DNA of 64,000 bases from Micromonospora carbonacea (lineage in GTDB: Bacteria; Actinomycetota; Actinomycetes; Mycobacteriales; Micromonosporaceae): positions 4,818,501-4,882,500 of the forward strand of contig NZ_JACHMZ010000001.1 in assembly GCF_014205165.1 (NCBI RefSeq). Direction: 5' to 3'. Numbering within the stretch: position 1 is the stretch's first letter; every line of letters starts with the position of its first letter. The translations under genes and the position numbers were made by a program. The notes under the pieces were generated by a model. That model was not told the DNA's origin, did no database searches, and saw nothing but the letters and a program-made list of their open reading frames with translations. This document shows, in pieces, positions 1 through 6,866 of this stretch.

Positions 1-192
1 CCAGTCGCGCAGGGCCCTGCCCAGCGGGCTGAGCAGCCAGCGGCGCAGCAGCCGGACGGCCGCGACGAGCAGCTCCCACAGCAGCCGCACGGGCAGCACC
101 ACGACGAGGGCGATGCCCCGGGCGAGCAGGGCGATCGGCGGGAGCGGCGGCTCGGGACGGGCGGCGGGTCGGTCGTCGGGGTGGCCGGTCAC
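1..192 (-). CDS. Partial membrane protein (N-terminal 64 residues)
   Basis: The gene starts with GTG at 192 and runs off the left edge, so only the N-terminus is visible. The first 20 residues are polar and proline/arginine-rich, followed by a hydrophobic stretch (ALLARGIALVVVLPV, about 22-36) and then an amphipathic leucine/arginine-rich segment. This suggests a membrane-associated protein. The family cannot be named from this fragment. It lies 83 bp downstream of a same-strand phosphatase-family gene and may be the tail of that operon. Confidence 0.5.
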   Translation of the reverse strand, partial: MTGHPDDRPAARPEPPLPPIALLARGIALVVVLPVRLLWELLVAAVRLLRRWLLSPLGRALRDW

Positions 193-275
193 GGCGGCGA
201 GCGTAGCGGCCGGCGGCAACCCCCGGCGGCGCGGGCGGCGCGGGCGGCGCAGGGCCGGCGCGGCCGGGCGGGCGG

Positions 276-1088
276 TCAGGCCGGGTGCAGGTCGAGGTCG
301 GCGAGCACCGGGTAGTGGTCGGAGGCGTGCTCGGTGTCGCCGCCGCGCACGACGACGCAGGACCGGGCCAGCCCGGCCAGGGTGGGCGTGCCGAACAGGT
401 AGTCCAGCCGCATGCCGGAGAACTCCGCGCCGCCGCCGTGCCGCGTCGGCGCGGTGCGCCCCTCGTCGCCGGGGGCGAGCGCGGCGTACAGGTCGACCAG
501 GCCCGCGGCGGCGAGCCGGGCCACCGCCCGGGTGTCCACCGTGCGCCCGTCGCGGCGCAGGTGCCGACGACGGTACGCGGCCGGCAGCCGGGCGACGCGG
601 TCGGTGTGGTCGACGCCCGGGGCGAGGGTGTTCAGGTCCCCGGCCAGCAGCGCCAGCGCGCCCGACCCGCCGGGGGCCCGGCCGACGGCCCGCGCCAGCC
701 AGCCCGCCTCGACCCGCCGCCGCAGCCCCGAGTACGGGTCGAGGTGCGCGGCGAGCACGGTGAGCGGCCCGGCGTCGGTGGCCACGGTGACACGTACGGC
801 GGCGTGGTGGAACGGGCGGCGGACCGGGCCGGCCGCGACGACCCGCAGCGGCGGGCGGACCAGCACCGCCACGGGCTGGCCGAAGCACGACCGGGCCAGG
901 TGCGGCTCCATGCCCACGGCGGCGGCGAAGCCGGCCAGCACGCCGCCGGAGTCGAAGCCGCGCAGCTCCTGCGCGGCGAGCACGTCCGGCCGGTGCGCGG
1001 CGACGACCCGGGCCACCCGGTCCAGGCGGCCGGGGCCCGTCCGGTCCCGGCCGCCGGTCCTGATGTTCCAGGTCATCACCCGCAGCAT
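276..1088 (-). CDS. Endonuclease/exonuclease/phosphatase (EEP) family protein
   Basis: A 270-residue protein with the full EEP signature. It has MTWNIRTGG at the N-terminus (Asn binds metal), AAQEL around residue 40 (metal-binding Glu), AAHLDPYSG near 115, LLAGDLNTL near 150 (catalytic Asp/Asn), and ASDHYPVLADL at the C-terminus (the Asp-His pair). Family members hydrolyse phosphodiester or phosphoester bonds in nucleic acids, phospholipids or inositol phosphates; the substrate here is unknown. No signal peptide is evident, so it is probably cytoplasmic. The start lies 7 bp after the stop of the upstream PAP2 phosphatase gene, so the two are probably co-transcribed. The ATG four codons further in is an alternative start. 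Confidence 0.85.
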   Translation of the reverse strand: MLRVMTWNIRTGGRDRTGPGRLDRVARVVAAHRPDVLAAQELRGFDSGGVLAGFAAAVGMEPHLARSCFGQPVAVLVRPPLRVVAAGPVRRPFHHAAVRVTVATDAGPLTVLAAHLDPYSGLRRRVEAGWLARAVGRAPGGSGALALLAGDLNTLAPGVDHTDRVARLPAAYRRRHLRRDGRTVDTRAVARLAAAGLVDLYAALAPGDEGRTAPTRHGGGAEFSGMRLDYLFGTPTLAGLARSCVVVRGGDTEHASDHYPVLADLDLHPA

Positions 1089-1095
1089 CGCCGGA

Positions 1096-2586
1096 TCAGT
1101 CGGGACGGCCGGCGGTGGCCAGCTCGTCGTCGAGCTCGTCGACCTGTTCGGACTCGATCGCCGGCCGGTTGCCCTCGGCGAGGTCGGCGTTGGGGCGGAT
1201 CACCCAGTAGAGCAGGCCGATCCACAGGGCGCTGAGCAGGATCGCCCCCATGAAGTCGGTCGGGTGGTGCATGCCCCGGTACATCCGGGAGACCGCCACG
1301 CCGACCGGCATGACCACCGCGGCGGCCACGAACAGCCACCGCCACCAGCGGTCGGTGCGGGGGAACACGATGACGGCGATGGCGAGCCAGAGGCAGATGG
1401 TGGCGGCGATGTGCCCGGACGGGAACGACGAGGTGGGCATCTGCCCGTCGAGGTTCTCCACGGGCGGGCGGGGCCGGTCGACGGCGCGGGCGGAGGCGAG
1501 GAAGAGGGTCAGCTCGCCGAACATCGCCAGCGCCACGAACAGCACCGGCCGCCAGCGCCGCCACACGGCGAGCACCAGCGGGCAGAAGACCAGCGACACC
1601 AGCAGGATCGCGTGGGTGTCGCCGAACTTGCTCCACCACCAGCTCAGGTCGGTCGACGCGGCGGTGTGCCGGTCGGCGAACCAGCGCGGGACCCCGGTGT
1701 CGAGGGTGCCGAAGAACGTGTCCTTGGCGTGGTAGCTGACGAACATGCCGAAGGCGTACAGCGCGCCGAACACCAGCACCCAGCCGACCAGCAGCTCCGC
1801 GACGGCCGAGCGGGGGTGCTCCAGCACGCGCTCCTCGGCGGGGGCCGGGGCGATGTCGCGGCCCGCCTCCGGCTCCAGGCCCTCCGTCAGCGGCGGCACC
1901 GGCCGGCCGCGCTCGCGCCGCCAGAGCCGGAAGGCGTACGCGGTGACGCCCAGCCAGGCCGCGCCGAGCAGCCAGCCGCCCAGCACGTCGGAGACGAAGT
2001 GCACGCCCAGCGCGATCCGGGTCAGCCCGATCAGGGCCACCAGCACGGCGGCGACGGCGATGGCGGGCCTGCGCCAGCGGGGCGCCATGGCGGGGAGGAA
2101 GACCAGCAGGATCGCCCCGTACGCGACGAACGAGCCGAGGGCGTGGCCGCTGGGGAAGCTGTTGCCGGGGGCGCTGGCCAGCGGCACGTCCACCACGGGA
2201 CGCAGGCGGCCGACCAGGGTCTTCAGCGACGGGTCGAGGATCAGCCCGCCGACCCCGGTGATGATGAGGTAGACGGCGAGCCGGGCCTGACGGCGGATCA
2301 GCAGCCCGAGGACGGCGACGCTGACCAGCCAGATCAGCACGGGCCGCCCGCCGAGGTCGGTGATCGCCTGCAACACGGTGACCAGGGCGTGATGGGGGGC
2401 GACGAGCCCGTTGAACCACTCGGCGGCCTCGTGGTCGGCGTGCTGGAGCGGGCTCCACCGGAACCGCACCAGCATCAGCAGCAGGCCGAAGGCGACCCCC
2501 GCGCCGACGACGGCCACCAGGCCGGCGATGCTCCGCTCGGCGAAATGGCCGAGTGGCCGCCGCACCACCTCTTTGACCGCGGTCAC
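1096..2586 (-). CDS. Double PAP2-domain membrane phosphatase
   Basis: An integral membrane protein of 496 residues carrying two complete PAP2 phosphatase units. The first has K-x6-RP near 122-130, FPSGH at 144-148 and the R-x5-H-x3-D motif ending near 200. The second has RPRP near 371, FPSGH at 388-392 and SRMYRGMHHPTD near 433-444. Many hydrophobic segments surround them. PAP2 enzymes dephosphorylate phosphatidate or isoprenoid pyrophosphates at the membrane; most bacterial members have one unit, so a two-catalytic-site fusion is notable. GTG at 2586 is chosen because GGGAGGTG lies just upstream. A diacylglycerol kinase two genes upstream suggests lipid phosphate turnover. Confidence 0.85.
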   Translation of the reverse strand: MTAVKEVVRRPLGHFAERSIAGLVAVVGAGVAFGLLLMLVRFRWSPLQHADHEAAEWFNGLVAPHHALVTVLQAITDLGGRPVLIWLVSVAVLGLLIRRQARLAVYLIITGVGGLILDPSLKTLVGRLRPVVDVPLASAPGNSFPSGHALGSFVAYGAILLVFLPAMAPRWRRPAIAVAAVLVALIGLTRIALGVHFVSDVLGGWLLGAAWLGVTAYAFRLWRRERGRPVPPLTEGLEPEAGRDIAPAPAEERVLEHPRSAVAELLVGWVLVFGALYAFGMFVSYHAKDTFFGTLDTGVPRWFADRHTAASTDLSWWWSKFGDTHAILLVSLVFCPLVLAVWRRWRPVLFVALAMFGELTLFLASARAVDRPRPPVENLDGQMPTSSFPSGHIAATICLWLAIAVIVFPRTDRWWRWLFVAAAVVMPVGVAVSRMYRGMHHPTDFMGAILLSALWIGLLYWVIRPNADLAEGNRPAIESEQVDELDDELATAGRPD

Positions 2587-2674
2587 CCCGCACCTCCCTT
2601 GTCGGCTCTGGCGAGGCCCTTTACCCGATCCGGGCCGCCCGCACACCGGGGGTGTCGCGCGGGGCGTCGCGCCG

Positions 2675-3676
2675 TCAGAGGGCGGTCATCTCGCCGGTGT
2701 CGTGGATCTCCTCACGCTCCGTCTCGGGCTGCCACAGGTCCGGCTGGGCCGGCTCGGGAGCGCCGATCCGCATCGCCTCCAGCTGGGCGGCGAAGGCCAG
2801 CCCGCCGAAGAGCGCCATCCCGGTGAGGTTGGCCCAGAGCAGCAGCGCCATCATCCCGGTCAGCGCGCCGTAGGTCTGCCCGAACCCGTCGCTGAACCGC
2901 ACGTACGCGGCGAGCAGCAGGCTGGCCAGCCACCACAGGGCGGTGGCGATGCCGGCGCCGAGGAACAGCCAGGACAGGCCGGGCTGCTTGCGGCGGGGGG
3001 CGTGCCGGAACAGCAGGGCCACGGCGAGCACGGTCAGGCCGAGGCTCAGCGGCCAGCGGACCACCTCCCAGGCGAAGGTGGCGACGTCGCCCCAGGCGTA
3101 GTTGCGGCGTACCGAGTCGCCCATCGTCCCGCCGCCGACCAGGATGAGGAACCCGGCGAGCGCCGGGACGCCCGCGACGAGCGCGAGGACGGCGGCGCGC
3201 AGGTATTTCCACAGGGCCGGGCGGTCCCGCTCCACGCCGTAGATCCGGTTCGCGCCGCGCTCGATCTGGGCCATCGTGGTGGTGAGCGCGACGAGGCCGG
3301 TCAGCAGGCCGAGGGTCAGCGCCAACTCGCCGGCGTCCTCGGTGCGCTCGCCGGAGTCGAGCAGCTCACCGACCACCTGCTCGCTCTGCCCGGGGGTGAG
3401 GGCGAGCACCGTGTCGGCGACGACCCGGCCGCCCTCGTCGGCGCCGAGGTCGGTGATGAGGCCGGTGAGGGCGATCAGGAACGGCACCACGGCGAGGCAG
3501 AGCTGCAACGCGAGGGCCCGGGAGTGGCTGAACCCGTCGCCGTAGCGGAACCGGACGAACGCGTCCCGCAGCAGCCGCCAGCCGCCGTGGCGGCGCAGTG
3601 TGTGCCAGGCGTCGTCGGCGGAGAGCTCCTCGGCGGCCATGAGCCGGGTCTCGGGCACCATCCGGGTGCTACTCAC
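2675..3676 (-). CDS. YihY/BrkB-family inner-membrane protein
   Basis: A 333-residue polytopic membrane protein. It has the typical family N-terminus (a soluble segment with RFRYGDGFSHSRALALQLCLAVVPFLIAL), about six hydrophobic helices, a conserved YGALTGMMALLLWANLTGMALF segment near the end, and a charged C-terminal tail. Family members are called virulence factor BrkB, or RNase BN in old annotations; that nuclease assignment is obsolete and the molecular role is unsettled. The GTG start at 3676 has GGAGG 6 bp upstream and overlaps the end of the diacylglycerol kinase gene by 8 bp, so the two are translationally coupled. Confidence 0.85.
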   Translation of the reverse strand: MSSTRMVPETRLMAAEELSADDAWHTLRRHGGWRLLRDAFVRFRYGDGFSHSRALALQLCLAVVPFLIALTGLITDLGADEGGRVVADTVLALTPGQSEQVVGELLDSGERTEDAGELALTLGLLTGLVALTTTMAQIERGANRIYGVERDRPALWKYLRAAVLALVAGVPALAGFLILVGGGTMGDSVRRNYAWGDVATFAWEVVRWPLSLGLTVLAVALLFRHAPRRKQPGLSWLFLGAGIATALWWLASLLLAAYVRFSDGFGQTYGALTGMMALLLWANLTGMALFGGLAFAAQLEAMRIGAPEPAQPDLWQPETEREEIHDTGEMTAL

Positions 3677-4691
3677 GGCGGGCCTCCTCGACCAGCTCCT
3701 CGCCCCGCTCCCCGGCGGCTTCGGCGTCGGCGGCCAGGTCGGGCGCCTCCTGCGGCTGCGGCACGCAGAGCCAGAGGGCGCGGGGGCGGATCTCGACGGC
3801 CAGCCGCCGGCCCGGGGCGATGAGGTCCCCGTCGAGCTCGCGCGGCTGGGCCCGGTTGCTGGTCACCTCCACCCGGCGGGCGCGGTAGACCTCCATCCGG
3901 GGGACGCTGCCCCGGCGGCGCACCAGCGCCCAGCCCATCGCCAGCCAGTGCCGCAGGGCACGCGGGGTGAGCACCGCGACGTCGAGCCAGCCGTCGTCCG
4001 GTTCGGCGTCGGTGAGCAGGGTGACGCCGCCCTGGAGGCGGCCGACGTTGGCCACCAGCACCGAGCGGGCCCGGCGGCGCAGCGGCGGCCGGTCGTCGAG
4101 GCGGATGGTGACGCGCATCGGCCGGTCGCGCAGGTGCCGGGCGGCCCCCATCACGTACGCCGGCCAGCCGATGCGGGCCTTGGTCGTCTCCGAGGTGGCG
4201 TCGAGCATCTGGGCGTCGAAGCCCATCCCGGCCATGACGGTGAAGTAGGCGTCGTCGACCGCGCCGACGTCGAGCTGGCGGCGGCCCCGCTCGACGGCCA
4301 CCTCCAGCCCAGCGGCCAGGTCGGTGGAGAGGCCGAGGTTGGCGGCGAGCAGGTTGCCGGTGCCCTGGGGCAGGACGGCGAGGGCCACGTCGGTGCCGAC
4401 CAGCGCGCTGACGCAGGACATCACGGTGCCGTCGCCGCCGCAGGCGAAGACGACGTCGACCCCGGCGGCAACGGCCTTGCCGGTCTGGCCGCGGCCCGGG
4501 TCCTCCGGGGTGGTCTCGAACCACAGCGGCGTCGGCCAGCCGGCGGCGGCGAGCGCCCCGTCGACCGTCGCGCGCAGCTCGTCGAGGTCGGCGACCTTCG
4601 CCGGATTGACCACCACGGCGGAACGCAGCCCGCCGTGGTGGTCGGTCGCGCGCGCGTCCGGCGTCGAACGCGTGTTCTGCTCAGCATCCAC
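3669..4691 (-). CDS. Diacylglycerol kinase family lipid kinase
   Basis: The protein of about 340 residues has the DAGK catalytic domain: VVVNPAKV at the N-terminus, the nucleotide-binding motif FACGGDGTVMSC near residue 85, and LPQGTGNLLAANL near 110. The C-terminal half carries the family beta-sandwich (VGAVDDAYFTVMAGMGFDAQML). It probably phosphorylates diacylglycerol or a related lipid alcohol at the membrane face. The frame is open to a TTG at 4709, but GTG at 4691 is the more usual codon. The first 25 residues are unconserved, so the exact start is uncertain. It heads the group containing YihY and the PAP2 phosphatase; the PAP2 enzyme could reverse its reaction (inference). Confidence 0.85.
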   Translation of the reverse strand: MDAEQNTRSTPDARATDHHGGLRSAVVVNPAKVADLDELRATVDGALAAAGWPTPLWFETTPEDPGRGQTGKAVAAGVDVVFACGGDGTVMSCVSALVGTDVALAVLPQGTGNLLAANLGLSTDLAAGLEVAVERGRRQLDVGAVDDAYFTVMAGMGFDAQMLDATSETTKARIGWPAYVMGAARHLRDRPMRVTIRLDDRPPLRRRARSVLVANVGRLQGGVTLLTDAEPDDGWLDVAVLTPRALRHWLAMGWALVRRRGSVPRMEVYRARRVEVTSNRAQPRELDGDLIAPGRRLAVEIRPRALWLCVPQPQEAPDLAADAEAAGERGEELVEEARRE

Positions 4692-4780
4692 GGCGTCAGT
4701 GTGCAGCAACTCGGTGCAGGCGGCGAGCCGACGGCCGGTGAGGTTGCGCGCACCGAAAACAGGTTTACCGGGCCGGGTGG

Positions 4781-5362
4781 CTAGGCTGCGGCCCGCAGGG
4801 CCAGCTCGACCCGGCGGCGCAGGTCGTCCAGCTCCAGCCCGGCCTCGGCGAGCACCAGCGCGGCCGGGCCGCCGCCCTCGCGCAGCAGCCCGAGCAGGAG
4901 GTGCTCGGTGCCGATGTGCCGGTGCCGCAGCCGCAGCGCCTCGCGCAGCGAGAGCTCCAGCGCCTTCTTCGACCGGGGCGAGAACGGGCCGCCGGGCCGG
5001 TGCCGCCGCCCCCAGCGGCGGCGCGGGGCGGGCGGCGCGGCACGCAGCGCGCCGGGGCCGAAGGACTCCTCGATCCGGGCGACGATCGCGGCCAGGTCGA
5101 TGCCGATCTCGCGCAGCGCGGCGGCGTCGGCCTCGGCGAGCCCCGCGCCGCCCTCGGCGGTGTGCCGGGCCACGGCGGCGCGCAGGTCGGCGGCGCGGAC
5201 TCCGGCGTCGTGCAGCACCCGGGTCGCGAGGTTGTCGGGGTCGGCGAGGACGGCGAGCAGCAGGTGCTCGGTGCCGATCGGGCGCTGCCCGGCGGCCCGC
5301 GCCTCGTGGGCGGCCTGCCTGACCGCCTCGCGGGCCCGGCCGGTGAACCGTTCGAACATCAT
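4781..5362 (-). CDS. Stand-alone Clp N-domain (Clp_N) protein without AAA module
   Basis: A 193-residue protein made only of two Clp N-terminal repeats. The first is MMFERFTGRAREAVRQAAHEAR with GTEHLLLAVLADP. The second is FSPRSKKALELSLREAL with RHIGTEHLLLGLLREGGG (about 120-165). In ClpC these repeats bind substrates and adaptors and are the target of cyclomarin-type peptides. There is no Walker motif, so the protein cannot unfold substrates itself. Its ATG overlaps the stop of the upstream HTH gene (ATGA), so the two are translationally coupled. It could be a ClpC adaptor, decoy or sensor; mycobacterial ClpC2 is a reported precedent for a Clp N-domain decoy (knowledge; application here is inference). 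Confidence 0.85.
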   Translation of the reverse strand: MMFERFTGRAREAVRQAAHEARAAGQRPIGTEHLLLAVLADPDNLATRVLHDAGVRAADLRAAVARHTAEGGAGLAEADAAALREIGIDLAAIVARIEESFGPGALRAAPPAPRRRWGRRHRPGGPFSPRSKKALELSLREALRLRHRHIGTEHLLLGLLREGGGPAALVLAEAGLELDDLRRRVELALRAAA

Positions 5363-5595
5363 TCCTCCCAGGTGCTCGGGACCGCCGGTCGCCCGGCGTG
5401 CTTCTTGTGGACCGCCTGCCGGCTGACCTCCAGCGCGTCGGCGATCTCCTGCCAGGACCAGCCCTGCCGTCGGGCGTTGTCCACCTGGACCACCTCCAGC
5501 CGTTCGAGGAGCCGGCGCAGGGCGCGCACGGCGCGCAGGCCGACCCGGGGGTCGGTGCTGCCGGCCGCCGCCGCGAGTTCCGTCGCGTGACTCAT
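5359..5595 (-). CDS. Small HTH regulator coupled to the Clp N-domain protein
   Basis: A 78-residue protein with a helix-turn-helix near the C-terminus: QGWSWQEIADALEVSRQAVHKKH (about 46-68). It resembles sigma-factor region 4 or MerR-like HTHs. An N-terminal helical part (VGLRAVRALRRLLERLEVVQVDNAR) probably dimerises. ATG at 5595 is chosen because a well-placed -10 ends 6 bp upstream, implying a leaderless mRNA. The promoter is covered by two inverted repeats, so the protein is probably an autorepressor (inference). Its stop overlaps the start of the Clp_N gene. Such pairs recur in actinobacteria as I recall, but I know of no firm function. Confidence 0.8.
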   Translation of the reverse strand: MSHATELAAAAGSTDPRVGLRAVRALRRLLERLEVVQVDNARRQGWSWQEIADALEVSRQAVHKKHAGRPAVPSTWEE

Positions 5596-5641
5596 GCTGT
5601 CAACATACGTTGACAACGGGCCGCCGTCAACCAAAGTTGAC
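5593..5641 (-). promoter_or_regulatory. Leaderless promoter with two GTCAAC-N4-GTTGAC operators
   Basis: On the minus strand, TTGACG (plus 5625-5630) and TATGTT (5602-5607) are 17 bp apart, and the ATG at 5595 begins 7 nt after the -10, so the mRNA should be leaderless. Two inverted repeats lie over these boxes: TGTCAAC-N4-GTTGACA at 5598-5615 covers the -10, and GTCAAC-N4-GTTGAC at 5626-5641 covers the -35. Their centres are 27 bp apart. This is a textbook layout for repression, most likely by the HTH protein encoded here. Confidence 0.8.
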
Positions 5642-5643
5642 GC

Positions 5644-5703
5644 CAGGACCGCCTGGATCGCCAGGATCGCCAGGATCTCCGGGGTTGCCAGGGTTGCCCG
5701 GAC
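5644..5703. repeat. Short degenerate tandem repeat of about 9 bp
   Basis: Units resembling GGATCGCCA and GGGTTGCCA occur about six times in a row between the HTH promoter and the universal stress gene. No function is evident. Confidence 0.5.
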
Positions 5704-5824
5704 CGGCCGGTCACCGGAGTCGGCAGGAGCCGGCGCGATACCCGCCCCGGCCCGGCCGGCGGCCACTACGCTCGGTTGCAGTGATCGGACCCGCCGCGCA
5801 CGCCTGTCGGGGAGGTGAGGCCGG

Positions 5825-6742
5825 ATGACCCCGCCCGCCGACGCGCCCGTGGTGGCCGCGCTCGGCTCACCGGAGACCGCGCCGCAGGTCGCCCGGCTGG
5901 CCGCGCGGGAGGCCGCCGGTCACGGCCGCCCGCTGCGCCTGCTGCACGCCTTCAACTGGTCGGCGGCGCTGGAGGCCCCGTCGGTGGTCAACCCGCGCGC
6001 CCGGGCCGAGGAGCTGCTCGAAGAGGCCGCCGCAGCCGCCGGCGAGGCGGAGTCGGCGGTGCCGGTCAGCGGCGAGATCGTCGAGGGCGCGCCGGTCGCC
6101 GCCCTGGTCCGCCGCTCCGAGTCGGCGTTCCTCGTCGTCGTCGGTGACGGCGGCATGGCGCGCTGCGGGGCCTGCATCCCGGCCGACGCCCCGGCGGTGC
6201 AGCTCGCCGCCCGCGCCGGCTGCCCGGTGCTGGTGGTGCGCCCCGAGCCGCCGCCGCAGGGCCCCGTCCTCGTCGGCGTCGACGGTTCGCGCAGCTCCCG
6301 CACGGCGCTGGCGTTCGCCTTCGGCTGCGCCGCCCGCCGGTCGGCCCGGCTGCTCGCCGTGCGGGTCGTCGAGCCACCGCCCGAGGACCGGCCGCCCGCC
6401 GCCGCCCCGCCGCCGGGCCCCGGCCCGCACGGCACGTCCGGCCGGCCCGACGCGTACGACCGGCACGGCCTGGACAGCGCGCACGCCGAGCTGGCCGACC
6501 TGGTGGCCCGGTGCGGAGGCCGGCACCCGGAGGTGCCGGTCGAGTGCCACGTCGTCGTCGGCGACCCCGGCCGGGTGCTGGTCGAGCAGTCCCGCTCCGC
6601 GCAGCTCACCGTGGTCGCCCCCCGGGGCGACGAGCCGCTGCGCGGGATGCTCGGCGCGGTCAGCCAGTCGCTGCTCTACCACTCCCCCGCGCCGGTCATC
6701 GTCGTGCGTGGACTGGTGGCCACCGCGCCGGGCGGGGCATGA
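5825..6742 (+). CDS. Double universal stress protein (UspA family), degenerate nucleotide site
   Basis: A 305-residue protein with two Usp domains: residues 1-140 (VVAALGSPETAPQVARLAAREA at the start) and about 150-300 (VLVGVDGSRSSRTALAFAFGCA). The usual ATP-binding pattern G-2x-G-9x-G(S/T) is not seen in either half: the first reads VVVGDGGMARCGACIPADAPA, the second APRGDEPLRGMLGAVSQ. It is therefore probably a non-ATP-binding Usp. A strong GGGGAGGTG precedes the ATG. It opens the dormancy-like island, and paired Usp genes are a hallmark of the mycobacterial DosR regulon (knowledge). Whether it belongs to the regulon here is inference, since no clear copy of the shared dyad lies upstream. 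Confidence 0.88.
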   Translation: MTPPADAPVVAALGSPETAPQVARLAAREAAGHGRPLRLLHAFNWSAALEAPSVVNPRARAEELLEEAAAAAGEAESAVPVSGEIVEGAPVAALVRRSESAFLVVVGDGGMARCGACIPADAPAVQLAARAGCPVLVVRPEPPPQGPVLVGVDGSRSSRTALAFAFGCAARRSARLLAVRVVEPPPEDRPPAAAPPPGPGPHGTSGRPDAYDRHGLDSAHAELADLVARCGGRHPEVPVECHVVVGDPGRVLVEQSRSAQLTVVAPRGDEPLRGMLGAVSQSLLYHSPAPVIVVRGLVATAPGGA

Positions 6743-6756
6743 CGCCCCCACGGTCC

Positions 6757-6771
6757 AGGACCTACGGCCCT
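6757..6771. promoter_or_regulatory. Candidate DosR-like dyad upstream of phosphoketolase
   Basis: The sequence AGGACCTACGGCCCT is a near-perfect inverted repeat about 95 bp before the phosphoketolase start. Read on the other strand it contains GGGCCGTAGGTCC, which matches the dyad at 16368-16381 (GGGCCGAAGGTCCC) at all but one shared position. The mycobacterial DosR box also has GGGAC arms. The binding protein is inferred. Confidence 0.55.
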
Positions 6772-6866
6772 GATCGATCTCCGCCCGCGCCGCGAAGCTG
6801 GACGTGGCCGGGAAAACCCGGCACCCCGGATGCGAACGTCCCCGATCCGCGAGAGGCTAACGCAGC

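Noticed and set aside
2675..3676. Ribonuclease BN call for the YihY/BrkB protein
   Set aside because: The name comes from an obsolete assignment. The sequence shows a membrane protein without nuclease motifs.
5767..5824. A fourth copy of the DosR-like dyad upstream of the first Usp gene
   Set aside because: The sequence there (TCGGACCCGCCGCG) matches only the left arm and is expected by chance in GC-rich DNA.
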